Shown piece after piece: positions 7,830 through 16,269 of a stretch of 64,000 bases of DNA; positions within the stretch are counted from its first letter, which is position 1, and each line of letters opens with the position of its first letter. The DNA comes from Microbacterium sp. SA39 (GTDB lineage: Bacteria; Actinomycetota; Actinomycetes; Actinomycetales; Microbacteriaceae). The position numbers and the translations under genes were made by a program. The notes beneath the pieces were generated by a model, which searched no databases, was not told where the DNA came from, and saw only the letters and a list, made by a program, of their open reading frames with translations. The stretch covers positions 372,001 to 436,000 of the forward strand of contig NZ_JXRU01000039.1 of the NCBI RefSeq assembly GCF_000967865.1, written 5' to 3'.

Positions 7830-9170
7830 TTGCTCACGCTCGAATCCGCCGCTCGTCGCTTCAGCGAGAAGTTCGCGACATCTGCGCGGCTCACCGCGGA
7901 AGGACGGGCGGTGATCCCCGGCGGATACAGCCGCACATCCTTCAACTTCGGCCCGCACGCCGTGTTCGTCGAGAGCGGCCACGGTGCCTACATCGACACG
8001 GTCGACGGTCACCGACTCCTGGACCTGAACAACAACTTCACCGTCAACATCCTGGGTCACGGCAACCAGGCGATCAGCGATGCGCTCGTCACGGCCATAC
8101 CCTCGGGGACGTCGTTCGGCAACCCGGTCGCGGAGGAAGCGGAACTGGCGCGGATCCTCATCGACCGCGTCGCCTCGATCGACATGGTGCAGTTCTCGTG
8201 TTCAGCGTCAGAGTCCGTGATGAGTGCCGTTCGCGTTGCGCGCGCATTCACGGGAAGAACCCTGATCGCGAAGTTCGAAGGGGGCTACCACGGCTTCACC
8301 GACCCGGTCAGCGTGTCCGCCCACCCGCACGGCGGAGAGGAATACGGGTCCGACAGCAACCCCCGCCCGGTCGCCGACAGTGAAGGCATCCCCGCCGCGG
8401 TCGTCGAGCACGTGGTCATGCTCACGCAGAACGACGACGCAGGAACCGAACGGATCCTCCGCGATCACGCCGACGAACTCGCCTGCGTCATCGTCGAACT
8501 CGAAAGCGGCGCAGGCGGCCACGTCGTCCTGCGCGAGGACTTCGTCCAGATGCTACGTCGTGTCACCGCGGAACTCGGCATCCTGCTCGTCATCGACGAG
8601 ACGATGACCCTGCGGGCCTCGTTCCACGGCATGCAGAACACATACGGTATCGATGCGGACATCACCGTGATGGGAAAGATCATCGGCGGCGGGCTACCGC
8701 TCGGGGCAATCGGTGGCCGCGCAGACATCATGAGAGTGCTTGCCGACGGCCGCGTGCCGATCTCCGGGACGCACCACGGGCACCGGCTCGCGCTGATTGC
8801 CGGCATCGCGTGCATGACCGCACTCGACGAAGTGGCGTACGACCGTCTCAACTCCATGGCCGCACGCATCCTGTCCGAGGTGGGTGAGTGGACCGCCGCA
8901 CGGAAAAGCCCGTTCACGATCTTCGGGAGCGGCTACTCGTCTCTCGCCTATGCGTATTGCGTGCAGCCAGGGATGACCGTGCAGACCCAACGCGATCACT
9001 GGCGCAACGTCGATGCCGAGAAGACACAGACATTCTCGCTCGAACTTGCGAATCGAGGCTTCTTCCCCGTCGCCCGTGGTGAGTTCTCGCTGTCGCTGGC
9101 GATGACCGACGACGACATCGCGTCTTACATCGAGACGGTGAAGGAGATCATCATCGACATCGAGGCCTGA
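7830..9170 (+). CDS. Class III PLP aminotransferase, glutamate-1-semialdehyde-aminomutase-like
   Basis: 446 residues starting at TTG 7830, chosen because AAGGAG lies 7 bp upstream. Landmarks are AVFVESGHGAYIDTVDGHRL, NILGHGN, the cofactor-ring segment LVIDETMTLR and the PLP lysine in VMGKIIGGGLPLGA (Lys283). The GTHHGHRLAL stretch is like GSA aminomutase, but neighbouring genes have nothing to do with tetrapyrroles. Such HemL-like proteins also act on amino acids and amino-sugar precursors. Its place 47 bp after the GH3 gene, under the same repressor, suggests it processes an amine-bearing aglycone or sugar released from the imported glycoside. Confidence 0.85.
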   Translation: MLTLESAARRFSEKFATSARLTAEGRAVIPGGYSRTSFNFGPHAVFVESGHGAYIDTVDGHRLLDLNNNFTVNILGHGNQAISDALVTAIPSGTSFGNPVAEEAELARILIDRVASIDMVQFSCSASESVMSAVRVARAFTGRTLIAKFEGGYHGFTDPVSVSAHPHGGEEYGSDSNPRPVADSEGIPAAVVEHVVMLTQNDDAGTERILRDHADELACVIVELESGAGGHVVLREDFVQMLRRVTAELGILLVIDETMTLRASFHGMQNTYGIDADITVMGKIIGGGLPLGAIGGRADIMRVLADGRVPISGTHHGHRLALIAGIACMTALDEVAYDRLNSMAARILSEVGEWTAARKSPFTIFGSGYSSLAYAYCVQPGMTVQTQRDHWRNVDAEKTQTFSLELANRGFFPVARGEFSLSLAMTDDDIASYIETVKEIIIDIEA

Positions 9171-9199
9171 ATCCGGCCACACCGCCGGCGCGAGTTCAC

Positions 9200-9303
9200 C
9201 GTGAGCAGGCGGCCTTGGAGGGCGTCAACGGCCCGACCACCCGCGACGCCGACCGCCTACTGGCCGAGGCGGGCGTGCTCGTCGTGCCCGACATCGCACC
9301 CGG
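9200..9303 (+). pseudogene. Glutamate dehydrogenase C-terminal remnant
   Basis: One frame reads ALEGVNGPTTRDADRLLAEA then GVLVVPDIAPG. This closely follows the NAD-binding region of Glu/Leu dehydrogenases (consensus like VVEGANGPTTPEAD.IL.ERG..V.PDI.ANAGG). The match starts abruptly and stops just where ANAGGV would follow, and no other part of the gene is nearby. It is a remnant of about 100 bp in a gene-free stretch. Confidence 0.5.
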
Positions 9304-9343
9304 GAGGGTGATCCGTCGCGTTCGGACGGACCGTGGAGGAGGG

Positions 9344-9375
9344 GGTGGGTGAGACGCAGAGGGGTCTCACCCACC
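9344..9375. terminator. 12-bp perfect hairpin after the GH3/aminotransferase operon
   Basis: GGTGGGTGAGAC (9344-9355) pairs perfectly with GTCTCACCCACC (9364-9375) around an 8-base loop. No T-run follows, as is usual for actinobacterial terminators. The rest of 9171-9530 holds the dehydrogenase remnant and nothing else I can support. Confidence 0.55.
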
Positions 9376-9530
9376 CGGCCACCTGGTGAGGGACCAGGCG
9401 GCTGAGGATCGACGGCGCCGGCCCCCCGGCCGACACAGTCGAACTCCCAGCAGATCACAGCGGCATCCACAGTCCTCCGAATGAGTGTGAACGCGACGTC
9501 CGTACGCTACGCACGGCGCTCGCGCAGTCG

Positions 9531-10387
9531 GTGCGGCGCGTCTTCTCACTGCTTCACCAGGACAGGAACCACCGCACGACTCCGCACGACCCGAGCAACC
9601 GTACGACTCAGAACGAACGCGGCCACCGCGTCCCGCTGCGCTGGAAGACTGCCGCCGTCGTGCTCGCGTTCTTCGTCACAGCATATGTAGCCTCGAATGT
9701 GCTGCGGCCTGACGATTCTCCGGAGTGGTTCGGACGCCTCATCATCGGCGCCTTCGCCCTCGCTCTTCTGGCGGCGGTGTACTTCCTCGGCTGGACGAGG
9801 ACGATCTTCGTCAAGCCCGACCGCGTGGCGTGGGCGTGGGGCGCCCCGTCGTGCTGATCGCGGTCGTGACCCTCGCGTGCCTGGGGTTTTCGGCCGAGGT
9901 GATGGTGAGCCTCGGTGCGGTGGCCCTGTTGGGCAAGGTCTTGTTCGCTCTCGCGGTCGGCCTGGTCGAGGACCTCATGTTCCGTGGTGTGCTGCTGTCG
10001 GGCCTGCGCGGCTCACGAGTTCCCGAGTTGGCGGTCATGCTGATCACGTCCGCGGCTTTCGGGCTCATGCATCTCGTGGGCGTCATCGGCGGTGAGCCGC
10101 TCGACTCGACACTCCTTCAGGCGTTCACCGCGTCGCTGATGGGCGCCACGCTCTACCTCGCGCTGCGGGTGTCCGGCACGCTCCTGGTGCCGATCCTTCT
10201 CCACGCACTCTGGGACCTCGCGCTCGACCTCGACGTGAGCGCCCTCCCTCTGGCAGGAACGCTGCATGTGGTCGGCTTCCTGCTCTTCAACCTCGGGGCC
10301 TTCGTCGCCATCGCGCTGGTCATCGTGGGAGCGGTGCGCGCTCGCCGCAGCCGTGTTGCCGCAGGCGGACCCGTCGTCGCGAACTGA
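9531..10387 (+). pseudogene. CPBP-family (CAAX/Abi) intramembrane protease, frameshifted
   Basis: The 5' part (GTG 9531 to a stop at 9857) encodes two hydrophobic helices (WKTAAVVLAFFVTAYVASNV and RLIIGAFALALLAAVYFLGW). The 3' part, in a different frame from about 9840 to 10387, carries the CPBP motifs: VGLVEDLMFRGVLLSGLR (the EExxxR motif, here ED), FGLMHLVG and LLHALWDLALD. One missing base in the G/C-rich stretch 9836-9850 explains the break. CPBP proteins are membrane proteases, often linked to peptide processing or immunity. The Glu-to-Asp change may already weaken activity. The true start is uncertain because no ATG precedes the first helix. Confidence 0.65.
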
Positions 10388-10406
10388 CGACGGGTCCACC
10401 GGTGAC

Positions 10407-11198
10407 TCACTCGTCGGTGTCGGTGCCCACGACGGCGAACTCGGGAGTGAAGGAGATGTCGATCGAGCGGTTGTCCGAGGTGAGGACCGACGCGTCGTAG
10501 GGCGTGACGTCGTCGCTGTCGACGTCGAGGTCGGTGATCATCCCGTCGGCCTCGGCGAGCGCGGCCTCGACGAGCGAGCGGATCGCGTCGTCATCGAGCG
10601 CCGATGCGGAACCGGTGTCGTCACCCTCCGCGGCCTCCGTCGCGACGACCGTGGCGGCGAGCTGGTCGTCGACACGGACCTCGGTCTCGTCGCCGGCATC
10701 CGTGGTCAGCTGCACCTCCCACGCGCCGTCGCGCTTGGCGTCGATCGAGGTGACCTCGCCGTCTGCTGCGCCTCGCGCCGCCTGCGCGATCTCGATGAGC
10801 TCATCGGCCGAGTCGCTGCCGATGCCGGTCGCAGCATTCGAGGAGTCGCCCCGGGCGTCATCGTCTGCGCGGTCATCCTGCGCCGAGTCGTTCCGGTCAT
10901 CGTCCTGGTGCGAGCCGTCCGACATCGACGGGTGGTCGTCGTCTTCGCCGAGCTCGTCGGCGATCGCCGCACCGACGGCGACGCCGCCTCCGAGGAGCAC
11001 GACGGCGGCGGCGATACCGCCACCGATGAGGAGTGCGCGCTTCCGACGGGGCTTCGCTTCGCCAGGAGCGGATGCCGCAGGCGCAGCCATCGGCTGCTCA
11101 GCGGGCGCGGCATCGCGGGCAGCAGCATCCGCTGTCGGGGTGACGGGCGTCGTCGGCTGGTCGGGAGTCTGGTCGGGGGTGGGTGTCTTGTCGTCCAT
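10407..11198 (-). CDS. PepSY-like membrane-anchored protein, two-component regulon candidate
   Basis: 263 residues: a Pro/Thr/Ala-rich cytoplasmic tail, an arginine/lysine cluster then one membrane helix (ALLIGGGIAAAVVLLGGGVA), an Asp/His/Ser-rich linker, and an outer region with two PepSY-like repeats (SADELIEIAQAARGAADGEV with SIDAKRDGAWEVQLTTDAG, and DDDAIRSLVEAALAEADGMI with the following strands). PepSY domains are usually inhibitory or sensory modules in the envelope. ATG 11198 has GGGAG upstream; GTG 11222 is an alternative. Direct CTGAAG repeats just upstream match repeats in front of the response-regulator gene at 16262-16939, suggesting control by that system. It is convergent with the CPBP gene. 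Confidence 0.7.
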   Translation of the reverse strand: MDDKTPTPDQTPDQPTTPVTPTADAAARDAAPAEQPMAAPAASAPGEAKPRRKRALLIGGGIAAAVVLLGGGVAVGAAIADELGEDDDHPSMSDGSHQDDDRNDSAQDDRADDDARGDSSNAATGIGSDSADELIEIAQAARGAADGEVTSIDAKRDGAWEVQLTTDAGDETEVRVDDQLAATVVATEAAEGDDTGSASALDDDAIRSLVEAALAEADGMITDLDVDSDDVTPYDASVLTSDNRSIDISFTPEFAVVGTDTDE

Positions 11199-11221
11199 GT
11201 GACGATGCTCCCGCGCGGGCA

Positions 11222-11259
11222 CTGAAGCCTTCCTGAAGCGACCTGAAGACCGTTTCAGG
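11222..11259. promoter_or_regulatory. CTGAAG direct repeats upstream of the PepSY-like gene
   Basis: CTGAAG at 11222-11227, 11233-11238 and 11243-11248, spaced 11 and 10 bp, plus an inverted TTCAGG at 11254-11259. Direct hexamers one helical turn apart are the binding pattern of OmpR-family regulators. The same motif at 11-bp spacing precedes the response-regulator gene. Confidence 0.5.
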
Positions 11260-11284
11260 AAGGCCCGCGGAGGGGGAGGAGAAC

Positions 11285-11315
11285 GGCGGGTGAGTTCGAG
11301 GGGTCCTCACCCGCC
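11285..11315. terminator. 10-bp perfect hairpin downstream of HTH regulator A
   Basis: GGCGGGTGAG (11285-11294) pairs with CTCACCCGCC (11306-11315) around an 11-base loop. It lies downstream of the minus-strand gene 11443-12333 and upstream of the PepSY-like gene, so it would end the first transcript. Its GGGTGAG/CTCACCC core and GAGGGGTC loop resemble the hairpin at 9344-9375. Confidence 0.5.
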
Positions 11316-11442
11316 AGCCGCCTTGTCGGGGAGACGACGGCTCGGCTCTCCGGTCTCCCAACCAGGAGAACCGGGCACCAGTCGACCATGAGCGCGTTCA
11401 CAGGTCACGGCTCATGTGACGGGTCGTCGCATCGCCTCGTGA

Positions 11443-12333
11443 TCACCATTCCCACTGGATGGTGATCATCCCGGGGCCGAAATCGAACTCGGCATGCATC
11501 ACACTCGACGCGCGAGGGACGAGGCTGTAGGTGCGAGATCGTCCCTCCGCCTCGACCAGCGCCCAGCATCGACGGGGAGGATGCGACGGGTCGAATGCGA
11601 TGTGCACGATGATCTCTGCTTGTCGGCGGGGAGCCACAGTCGTGATCGCATACTCGGGGATCATCTCCGTCGGGCGGAGGGACTCCCGCTCCGTCAGTAC
11701 GAGTTCGCCCTGGCGAAGCGGAGCGTGCAGCCGAAGCGTGGCTCGCAGCAGCTCCAGTTCCGGGTCGATGGACACGTCGACGAGGTCGCATCCGAGTGTG
11801 CCGCGCACCTGCGGTGGAGCGACATCGGGAAAGATCGAACCGTAGAAGATGACGGCGTCACGTGCTCCATCTCGCCGCCCCTGCCAGAGCGTCCGGTTGA
11901 CGGTGCGACGGATGCGGCTGTCCTGGTCGACGAAAACTCTGACCGCACCGGAGCGCTCGAAGAGCTCTGGCGTGGGCTCAGCCGTGAAATCGCTGGGCGG
12001 CAGCTCGAACACCGTGGCGAATGGGCGATGCCGGTCCGGACCGACCCGCCGAGGAGAGGCGAGCGCATCCGTGAGGTGACCCCGCTCGACCTGCAGAATC
12101 TGCTCGAGTTCTCGGATCGCTTCGATCGACGACTCTCGTTCCGGTCCTCGGGCTCCCGTGCGCCACATCGACAGCGTCGACGTGCCGATGTGGAAACCCT
12201 GCTCCTCGAGGCGCTGCTGGAGCTCGCGGAGCGAAAGTCCTCGGCGGCCGATAGCCACCGACAACAGGGCGTCGAAGGTAGCGGCGCCGACCCCCTGCGG
12301 CTCGCGGCCGACCCCGGGCGATCCATCATCCAT
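11443..12333 (-). CDS. HTH regulator A, unrecognised family with C-terminal FDFGPGMITI-WEW tail
   Basis: 296 residues. Residues about 28-90 form an XRE-like helix-turn-helix (RRGLSLRELQQRLEEQGFHI then STLSMWRTGARGPER), followed by a conserved RRVGPDRHRPFA hinge and a beta-rich domain of about 190 residues I cannot assign. A paralog lies at 17033-17932. The two share the HTH, LGCDLVD, TLRLHAPL, FDP with PRRC, and nearly identical C-termini EFDFGPGMITIQWEW / EFDFGPGMITIEWEW. The start is fixed by AGAGGAG 8 bp upstream. The gene diverges from the LAXTG surface protein, and a TTCACAT-N10-ATGTGAA palindrome sits between, so control of that protein is likely. No catalytic motif is visible; the C-terminal domain is presumably a sensor. 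Confidence 0.8.
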   Translation of the reverse strand: MDDGSPGVGREPQGVGAATFDALLSVAIGRRGLSLRELQQRLEEQGFHIGTSTLSMWRTGARGPERESSIEAIRELEQILQVERGHLTDALASPRRVGPDRHRPFATVFELPPSDFTAEPTPELFERSGAVRVFVDQDSRIRRTVNRTLWQGRRDGARDAVIFYGSIFPDVAPPQVRGTLGCDLVDVSIDPELELLRATLRLHAPLRQGELVLTERESLRPTEMIPEYAITTVAPRRQAEIIVHIAFDPSHPPRRCWALVEAEGRSRTYSLVPRASSVMHAEFDFGPGMITIQWEW

Positions 12334-12414
12334 GCCGGTTCTCCTCTGCGATTACGCCGATTCTGCATGACACGGGAGAGCGCCGACATAACAAGTCATC
12401 ATGTGTCGCGGCGA

Positions 12415-12438
12415 TTCACATCCGCGCCGAGATGTGAA
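12415..12438. promoter_or_regulatory. Inverted repeat TTCACAT-N10-ATGTGAA between regulator A and surface-protein gene
   Basis: Seven-base perfect arms at 12415-12421 and 12432-12438 with a 10-base spacer, in the 217-bp divergent intergenic region. This is the strongest dyad there and the natural candidate operator for HTH regulator A. The same dyad is not found in front of the paralogous regulator. The rest of 12334-12550 shows no other clear signal. Confidence 0.45.
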
Positions 12439-12550
12439 CGACAGCGTGATCTGCTGGGGAGGCGTTCCTGCCTGAGACCTGTCGAAGCGGACCGCATCGC
12501 CTCACCCGACGAGCGATACGCATCACCCACCCACCCACGATCGGTCTGCC

Positions 12551-14839
12551 ATGAATACGACTCCGCATGCTCGCCACCGACGGCGTTCTCGCGTCGCCTC
12601 GATCCTCATTGTCAGTACCCTGTTCATGGCCGGCGCCGCGCTGCCCGCCGCGGCGGAATCGCCGGAGTTCGGACCGAGTGTGCAGGACGGCACGATCGGC
12701 TCGAACAAGGATGCGGGGTCGCTCAACGAGTGTCCCGCCGACCAGGCGCTGGTCGGCGTTCGGGTCGAGGACCGCACGAATGCCCCCGGCGACGTCGCCG
12801 GCGGCATCATCAACGACTTCGACCTCCTCTGCGGCACGATCGAGGTGAACTCGCCCAGCGCGATCACCGTCGCGCAGAGTCCGAGCTACCTCGATTTCCC
12901 GTCGTACGTCAATGGTGACGGCGTGTTCCACGTCGCCACCTGTCCCGCGAACATGGTCGTGACGCAGATGGGCGGGCACTTCTTCCAGGGCCAAGGATTC
13001 CCCTGGGCCTCGACGATTCAGATCTCCTGCCAGCCGCTGCGGTTCGATGCGCAGGGACGCATCCGCGTGGACACCACCGCGACGCCCGTCGCGCTCCTGG
13101 CAGGCGACAACGAGAACCTCAACGCGCCGGCCGGATTCAACGGACCCTTCTGCGGAGCCGACGACACGCAGATCGTGCGGGGGTACCGCCCGCAGTTCGG
13201 CGGAGAGGGCTATGACGGGATCAACGTCTCCTGCGCGAGCCTGGCATCCGACTTCGGCGACGCTCCCGCGCAGTACCCCGCCGCCGGATTCGAGATCAAC
13301 GGCGCGACGTTCGTCGGAGAGTCCGTCGATGCGGAGCCTGCTGAGCAGCCGTCCGCCGATGCGAGCGCCGACGGCGTCTCCGACGACGGAGTGACCTTCC
13401 CGACCATCATCGGCGGCGTGACGCCTTCCGCCCCCGTCAACGTCGAGGTCACGAACTTCGCTCCGGTTCCCGCCACGCTCACCGGCTGGATCGACTTCGA
13501 TCAGGACGGCGTCTTCGAAGCGGGCGAGCAGGTCACCGCTCCTGTCGCCGCTGGTTTCACGGGACCTGTCGTCCTCACCTTCGGCGACGTCGCCGCCCGG
13601 ACGACCGCCGCCGGGGGAACGACCACGGCTCGCTTCACGCTCGTCGTCAACGGTGTCGCGGGAGAGGTGGAAGATCATCAGGTCATCATCACCCCACAGG
13701 CTCCGGCACTGACGATCGTGAAGGCGTCGACGACGACCGCGGCGTCTGCCGCCGGGCAGGAGATCGACTACACCTTCGCCGTCACCAACACGGGGAACGT
13801 GACGATCTCGAACATCGAGATCACGGACGCGCAGCTGGACGCTCCGGCCGTGTGCGACGACGTCGTGCTGGATCCGGGTGCGGCGACCGACTGCACCGGG
13901 CTTCACACGGTGACCCAGGCCGAGATCGACGGCGGCGACGTGATCGAGAACATCGCGACGGCGACGGGCACGCCGCCGGGCAGCACGACGCCCATCCCGC
14001 CGACGACGTCGAACCCGGTGATCATCCCCACCGTGCAGACCCCGGCACTGACGATCGTAAAGGCGTCGACGACCACGGCAGCATCCGCCGCCGGGCAGCA
14101 GATCGATTACACGTTGAGCGCCACGAACACCGGCAACGTGACCATCTCGAACGTTGCGGTCTCCGACGCACAGCTGGATACTCCGGCCGTGTGCGACGAG
14201 GTCGTGCTCGCTCCCGGCGCGGTGACGGAGTGCACAGGGGTGCACACCGTGACCCAGGCCGAGATCGAAGGCGGCGAGATCGTGAACACGGCGACGGTGA
14301 CGGGCACGCCTCCCGGCAGCACCACGCCGATCCCGCCCGCGACCTCGAACCCGGTCATCATTCCGACGGCCCAGACTCCTGCGCTGACGATAGACAAGTC
14401 CGCGTCGTCGTCGTCCGTCCAGCAGGGGGCCACGATCACCTATCTGTTCGTCGCGCGAAACACCGGCAATGTCACGGTCTCGAATGTCACGATCACGGAT
14501 CCGCTGCCGGGCCTGAGCGCTCTGGACTGCTCGACTCCGGCGCCCGTGACCCTGGCCGTCGGTGAGACCCTCACCTGCACGGCCAACTACGTCACAACGG
14601 CCGCGGACGGCCGCGCCGGGTCGGTGCTGAACACCGCGACGGTCTCCGGTGACGATCCGTCGGGGCAGCCGGTCGGAGCCAGCGACCGCGTCGACGTGAC
14701 CGTCATCCCGCAGGCCGCCGAGGCGGCGGGGCTTGCGAACACGGGTTCCGAGTCGACGCTTCCGTTCGCGGCCTTCGGAGTCCTGCTCCTGCTCGTCGGT
14801 ACTCTGATCGTCGTCCGTCGACGCGTCGCAGCGATCTGA
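12551..14839 (+). CDS. Wall-anchored surface protein with GEVED and DUF11-like repeats, LAXTG sorting signal
   Basis: 762 residues. The N-terminus has an Arg-rich n-region, hydrophobic core and an AAAES cleavage site near residue 36. Residues about 40-230 hold three cysteine-bearing repeats (NECPADQALVGVRV, ATCPANMVVTQMGGHF, FCGADDTQIVRGY). A GEVED-type domain follows (SDFGDAPAQYP to GEVEDHQVIIT, about 233-380), then three copies of a DUF11-like Ig-type repeat starting near 385, 497 and 609, an exact 112-residue period for the first two. The C-terminus is LANTG (728-732), a hydrophobic helix and an RRR tail. LAXTG is the class E sortase signal of high-G+C actinobacteria; no sortase gene is in the window. 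The ATG lacks a convincing ribosome-binding site. Likely a surface stalk or adhesin. Confidence 0.85.
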   Translation: MNTTPHARHRRRSRVASILIVSTLFMAGAALPAAAESPEFGPSVQDGTIGSNKDAGSLNECPADQALVGVRVEDRTNAPGDVAGGIINDFDLLCGTIEVNSPSAITVAQSPSYLDFPSYVNGDGVFHVATCPANMVVTQMGGHFFQGQGFPWASTIQISCQPLRFDAQGRIRVDTTATPVALLAGDNENLNAPAGFNGPFCGADDTQIVRGYRPQFGGEGYDGINVSCASLASDFGDAPAQYPAAGFEINGATFVGESVDAEPAEQPSADASADGVSDDGVTFPTIIGGVTPSAPVNVEVTNFAPVPATLTGWIDFDQDGVFEAGEQVTAPVAAGFTGPVVLTFGDVAARTTAAGGTTTARFTLVVNGVAGEVEDHQVIITPQAPALTIVKASTTTAASAAGQEIDYTFAVTNTGNVTISNIEITDAQLDAPAVCDDVVLDPGAATDCTGLHTVTQAEIDGGDVIENIATATGTPPGSTTPIPPTTSNPVIIPTVQTPALTIVKASTTTAASAAGQQIDYTLSATNTGNVTISNVAVSDAQLDTPAVCDEVVLAPGAVTECTGVHTVTQAEIEGGEIVNTATVTGTPPGSTTPIPPATSNPVIIPTAQTPALTIDKSASSSSVQQGATITYLFVARNTGNVTVSNVTITDPLPGLSALDCSTPAPVTLAVGETLTCTANYVTTAADGRAGSVLNTATVSGDDPSGQPVGASDRVDVTVIPQAAEAAGLANTGSESTLPFAAFGVLLLLVGTLIVVRRRVAAI

Positions 14840-14846
14840 CCTGGCG

Positions 14847-14881
14847 GTTCAGCCCCGGATCCTGCTGATCCGGGGCTGAAC
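14847..14881. terminator. 15-bp perfect hairpin between convergent genes
   Basis: GTTCAGCCCCGGATC (14847-14861) and GATCCGGGGCTGAAC (14867-14881) pair perfectly around a 5-base loop. It lies 7 bp after the surface-protein stop and 50 bp past the end of the convergent histidine kinase gene, and probably terminates both. Confidence 0.85.
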
Positions 14882-14931
14882 GCTGTCAGCGGTCGTGCCG
14901 GCCGATCGGTCGTGCCCGCGAGTCCTCTCGG

Positions 14932-16269
14932 TCAGGCGGTCAGCGGCAGTGTGACGACGAACCGCGCACCACCCCAGCGCGAGTCATCGACGCTGATCGA
15001 GCCACCTTCGGCCGTGGCGATGCCCCGGGCGATCGCCAGCCCCAGCCCGCTGCCGCCGGCATCGCGGCTACGGGCCTCATCGAGGCGGACGAAGCGTTCG
15101 AAGATCCGCTCCCGCTCCTCGACGGGCACGCCACCGCCGTCGTCCTCGATCGTGACGAAGACATACCCGTCGCGCGGAGTGACGCCGATCGCGATGCGTC
15201 TGCGGGAATGGCGGACGGCATTGTCGGCGAGATTGCGCAGCAGCTGACCGAGGAGGCGCGGGTCGCCGGAGACGCGGGCGGCCCGGATGCCGGAACCGTC
15301 GACCTCGACGCCCGCGGCGCGGAGCCTGCGTACTTCGCCGAGGGCGATGTCGTCGAGGTCGACCGGTTCGTCATGCGGGGCGACCCCTTCATCGAGCCGC
15401 GCGAGCAGCAGCAGCGCCTCGACGATACCCTGCAGGCGCAGACCCTCGTCCGACACGACCTCAGCCAGCTCGGCGATGCTGGTCACCGCCGGATGCGCCT
15501 GCGCGAGTTCGGCATGCTGGCGGATCGTGGCCAGCGGGGAGCGCAGCTCGTGCGAGGCGTCCGAGACGAATCGCCGCTGCGCCGTCGCCGCGGCATCCAA
15601 TCGGTCGAGCATGCCGTTCATCGTCGTCGCGAGCGCTGCGATCTCGTCGCCGGAGTCGGGAACCGCGAGCCGCTGGTGCAGACGCTCAGCGGTGATGCCG
15701 TCGACCTCCTGACGGATGCGGGTGACCGGGCGAAGAGCGCGGCCGGTCACGAGCCACGTCGTTCCGGCGACGAGCAGCAGCACGAGCGGCACCGCGACCG
15801 CCAGCAGAGTCGCGACCGTCGACAGGGTCTCGGCGTCGTCCTCGACAGACGTGGCCAGGACGATGGTCTCGTCTCCGTCGAGGTCATCCGACACGACGAG
15901 CATCGGTTCGCCGTCGATCGTCACCGTCCGCGCCTCGTCGGCGAGCGGGAGTGCGGTCGAGCCGAGCGCCTCGCGCGCGTCTTCACTCGCGGAGCGCACC
16001 GCGCCGTCGGAGTCGATGATCTGCACGAAGTCGTCCTCGAGCGACTCGATGTCTCTGTCGTCGGGGCCGGCGTTCCGCCCTCCTGGCCCGTCCACACGAT
16101 CACCGAGCTCCTCGAGCCGCTGCTCGGCCGCACGCTGAGAGCTGTCGTGCACGCTCAAGCTCAGCACGGCATGGAACGACAGGGCACCGACGATGAGGGC
16201 GATCGCCACGACGAGCGTCGCGCCGAGGGTCGTCCGGCCGCGGACCGATCGCCACCAGCCGCTAGCCAC
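14932..16269 (-). CDS. Two-component sensor histidine kinase
   Basis: 445 residues from GTG 16269, which overlaps the end of the response-regulator gene by 8 bp (GTGGCTAG). Order: short cytoplasmic start, membrane helix 1 (TTLGATLVVAIALIVGALSF), an acidic extracytoplasmic sensor of about 110 residues, membrane helix 2 (LLAVAVPLVLLLVAGTTWLV), HAMP, the phosphoacceptor box FVSDASHELRSPLATIR (His240), and an ATPase domain with NLADNAVRHS, DDGGGVP and GGSGLGLAI. All kinase motifs are intact. Longer frames upstream only shadow the regulator gene. The linked regulator, PepSY-like gene and surface protein suggest envelope sensing; the ligand is unknown. Confidence 0.92.
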   Translation of the reverse strand: MASGWWRSVRGRTTLGATLVVAIALIVGALSFHAVLSLSVHDSSQRAAEQRLEELGDRVDGPGGRNAGPDDRDIESLEDDFVQIIDSDGAVRSASEDAREALGSTALPLADEARTVTIDGEPMLVVSDDLDGDETIVLATSVEDDAETLSTVATLLAVAVPLVLLLVAGTTWLVTGRALRPVTRIRQEVDGITAERLHQRLAVPDSGDEIAALATTMNGMLDRLDAAATAQRRFVSDASHELRSPLATIRQHAELAQAHPAVTSIAELAEVVSDEGLRLQGIVEALLLLARLDEGVAPHDEPVDLDDIALGEVRRLRAAGVEVDGSGIRAARVSGDPRLLGQLLRNLADNAVRHSRRRIAIGVTPRDGYVFVTIEDDGGGVPVEERERIFERFVRLDEARSRDAGGSGLGLAIARGIATAEGGSISVDDSRWGGARFVVTLPLTA

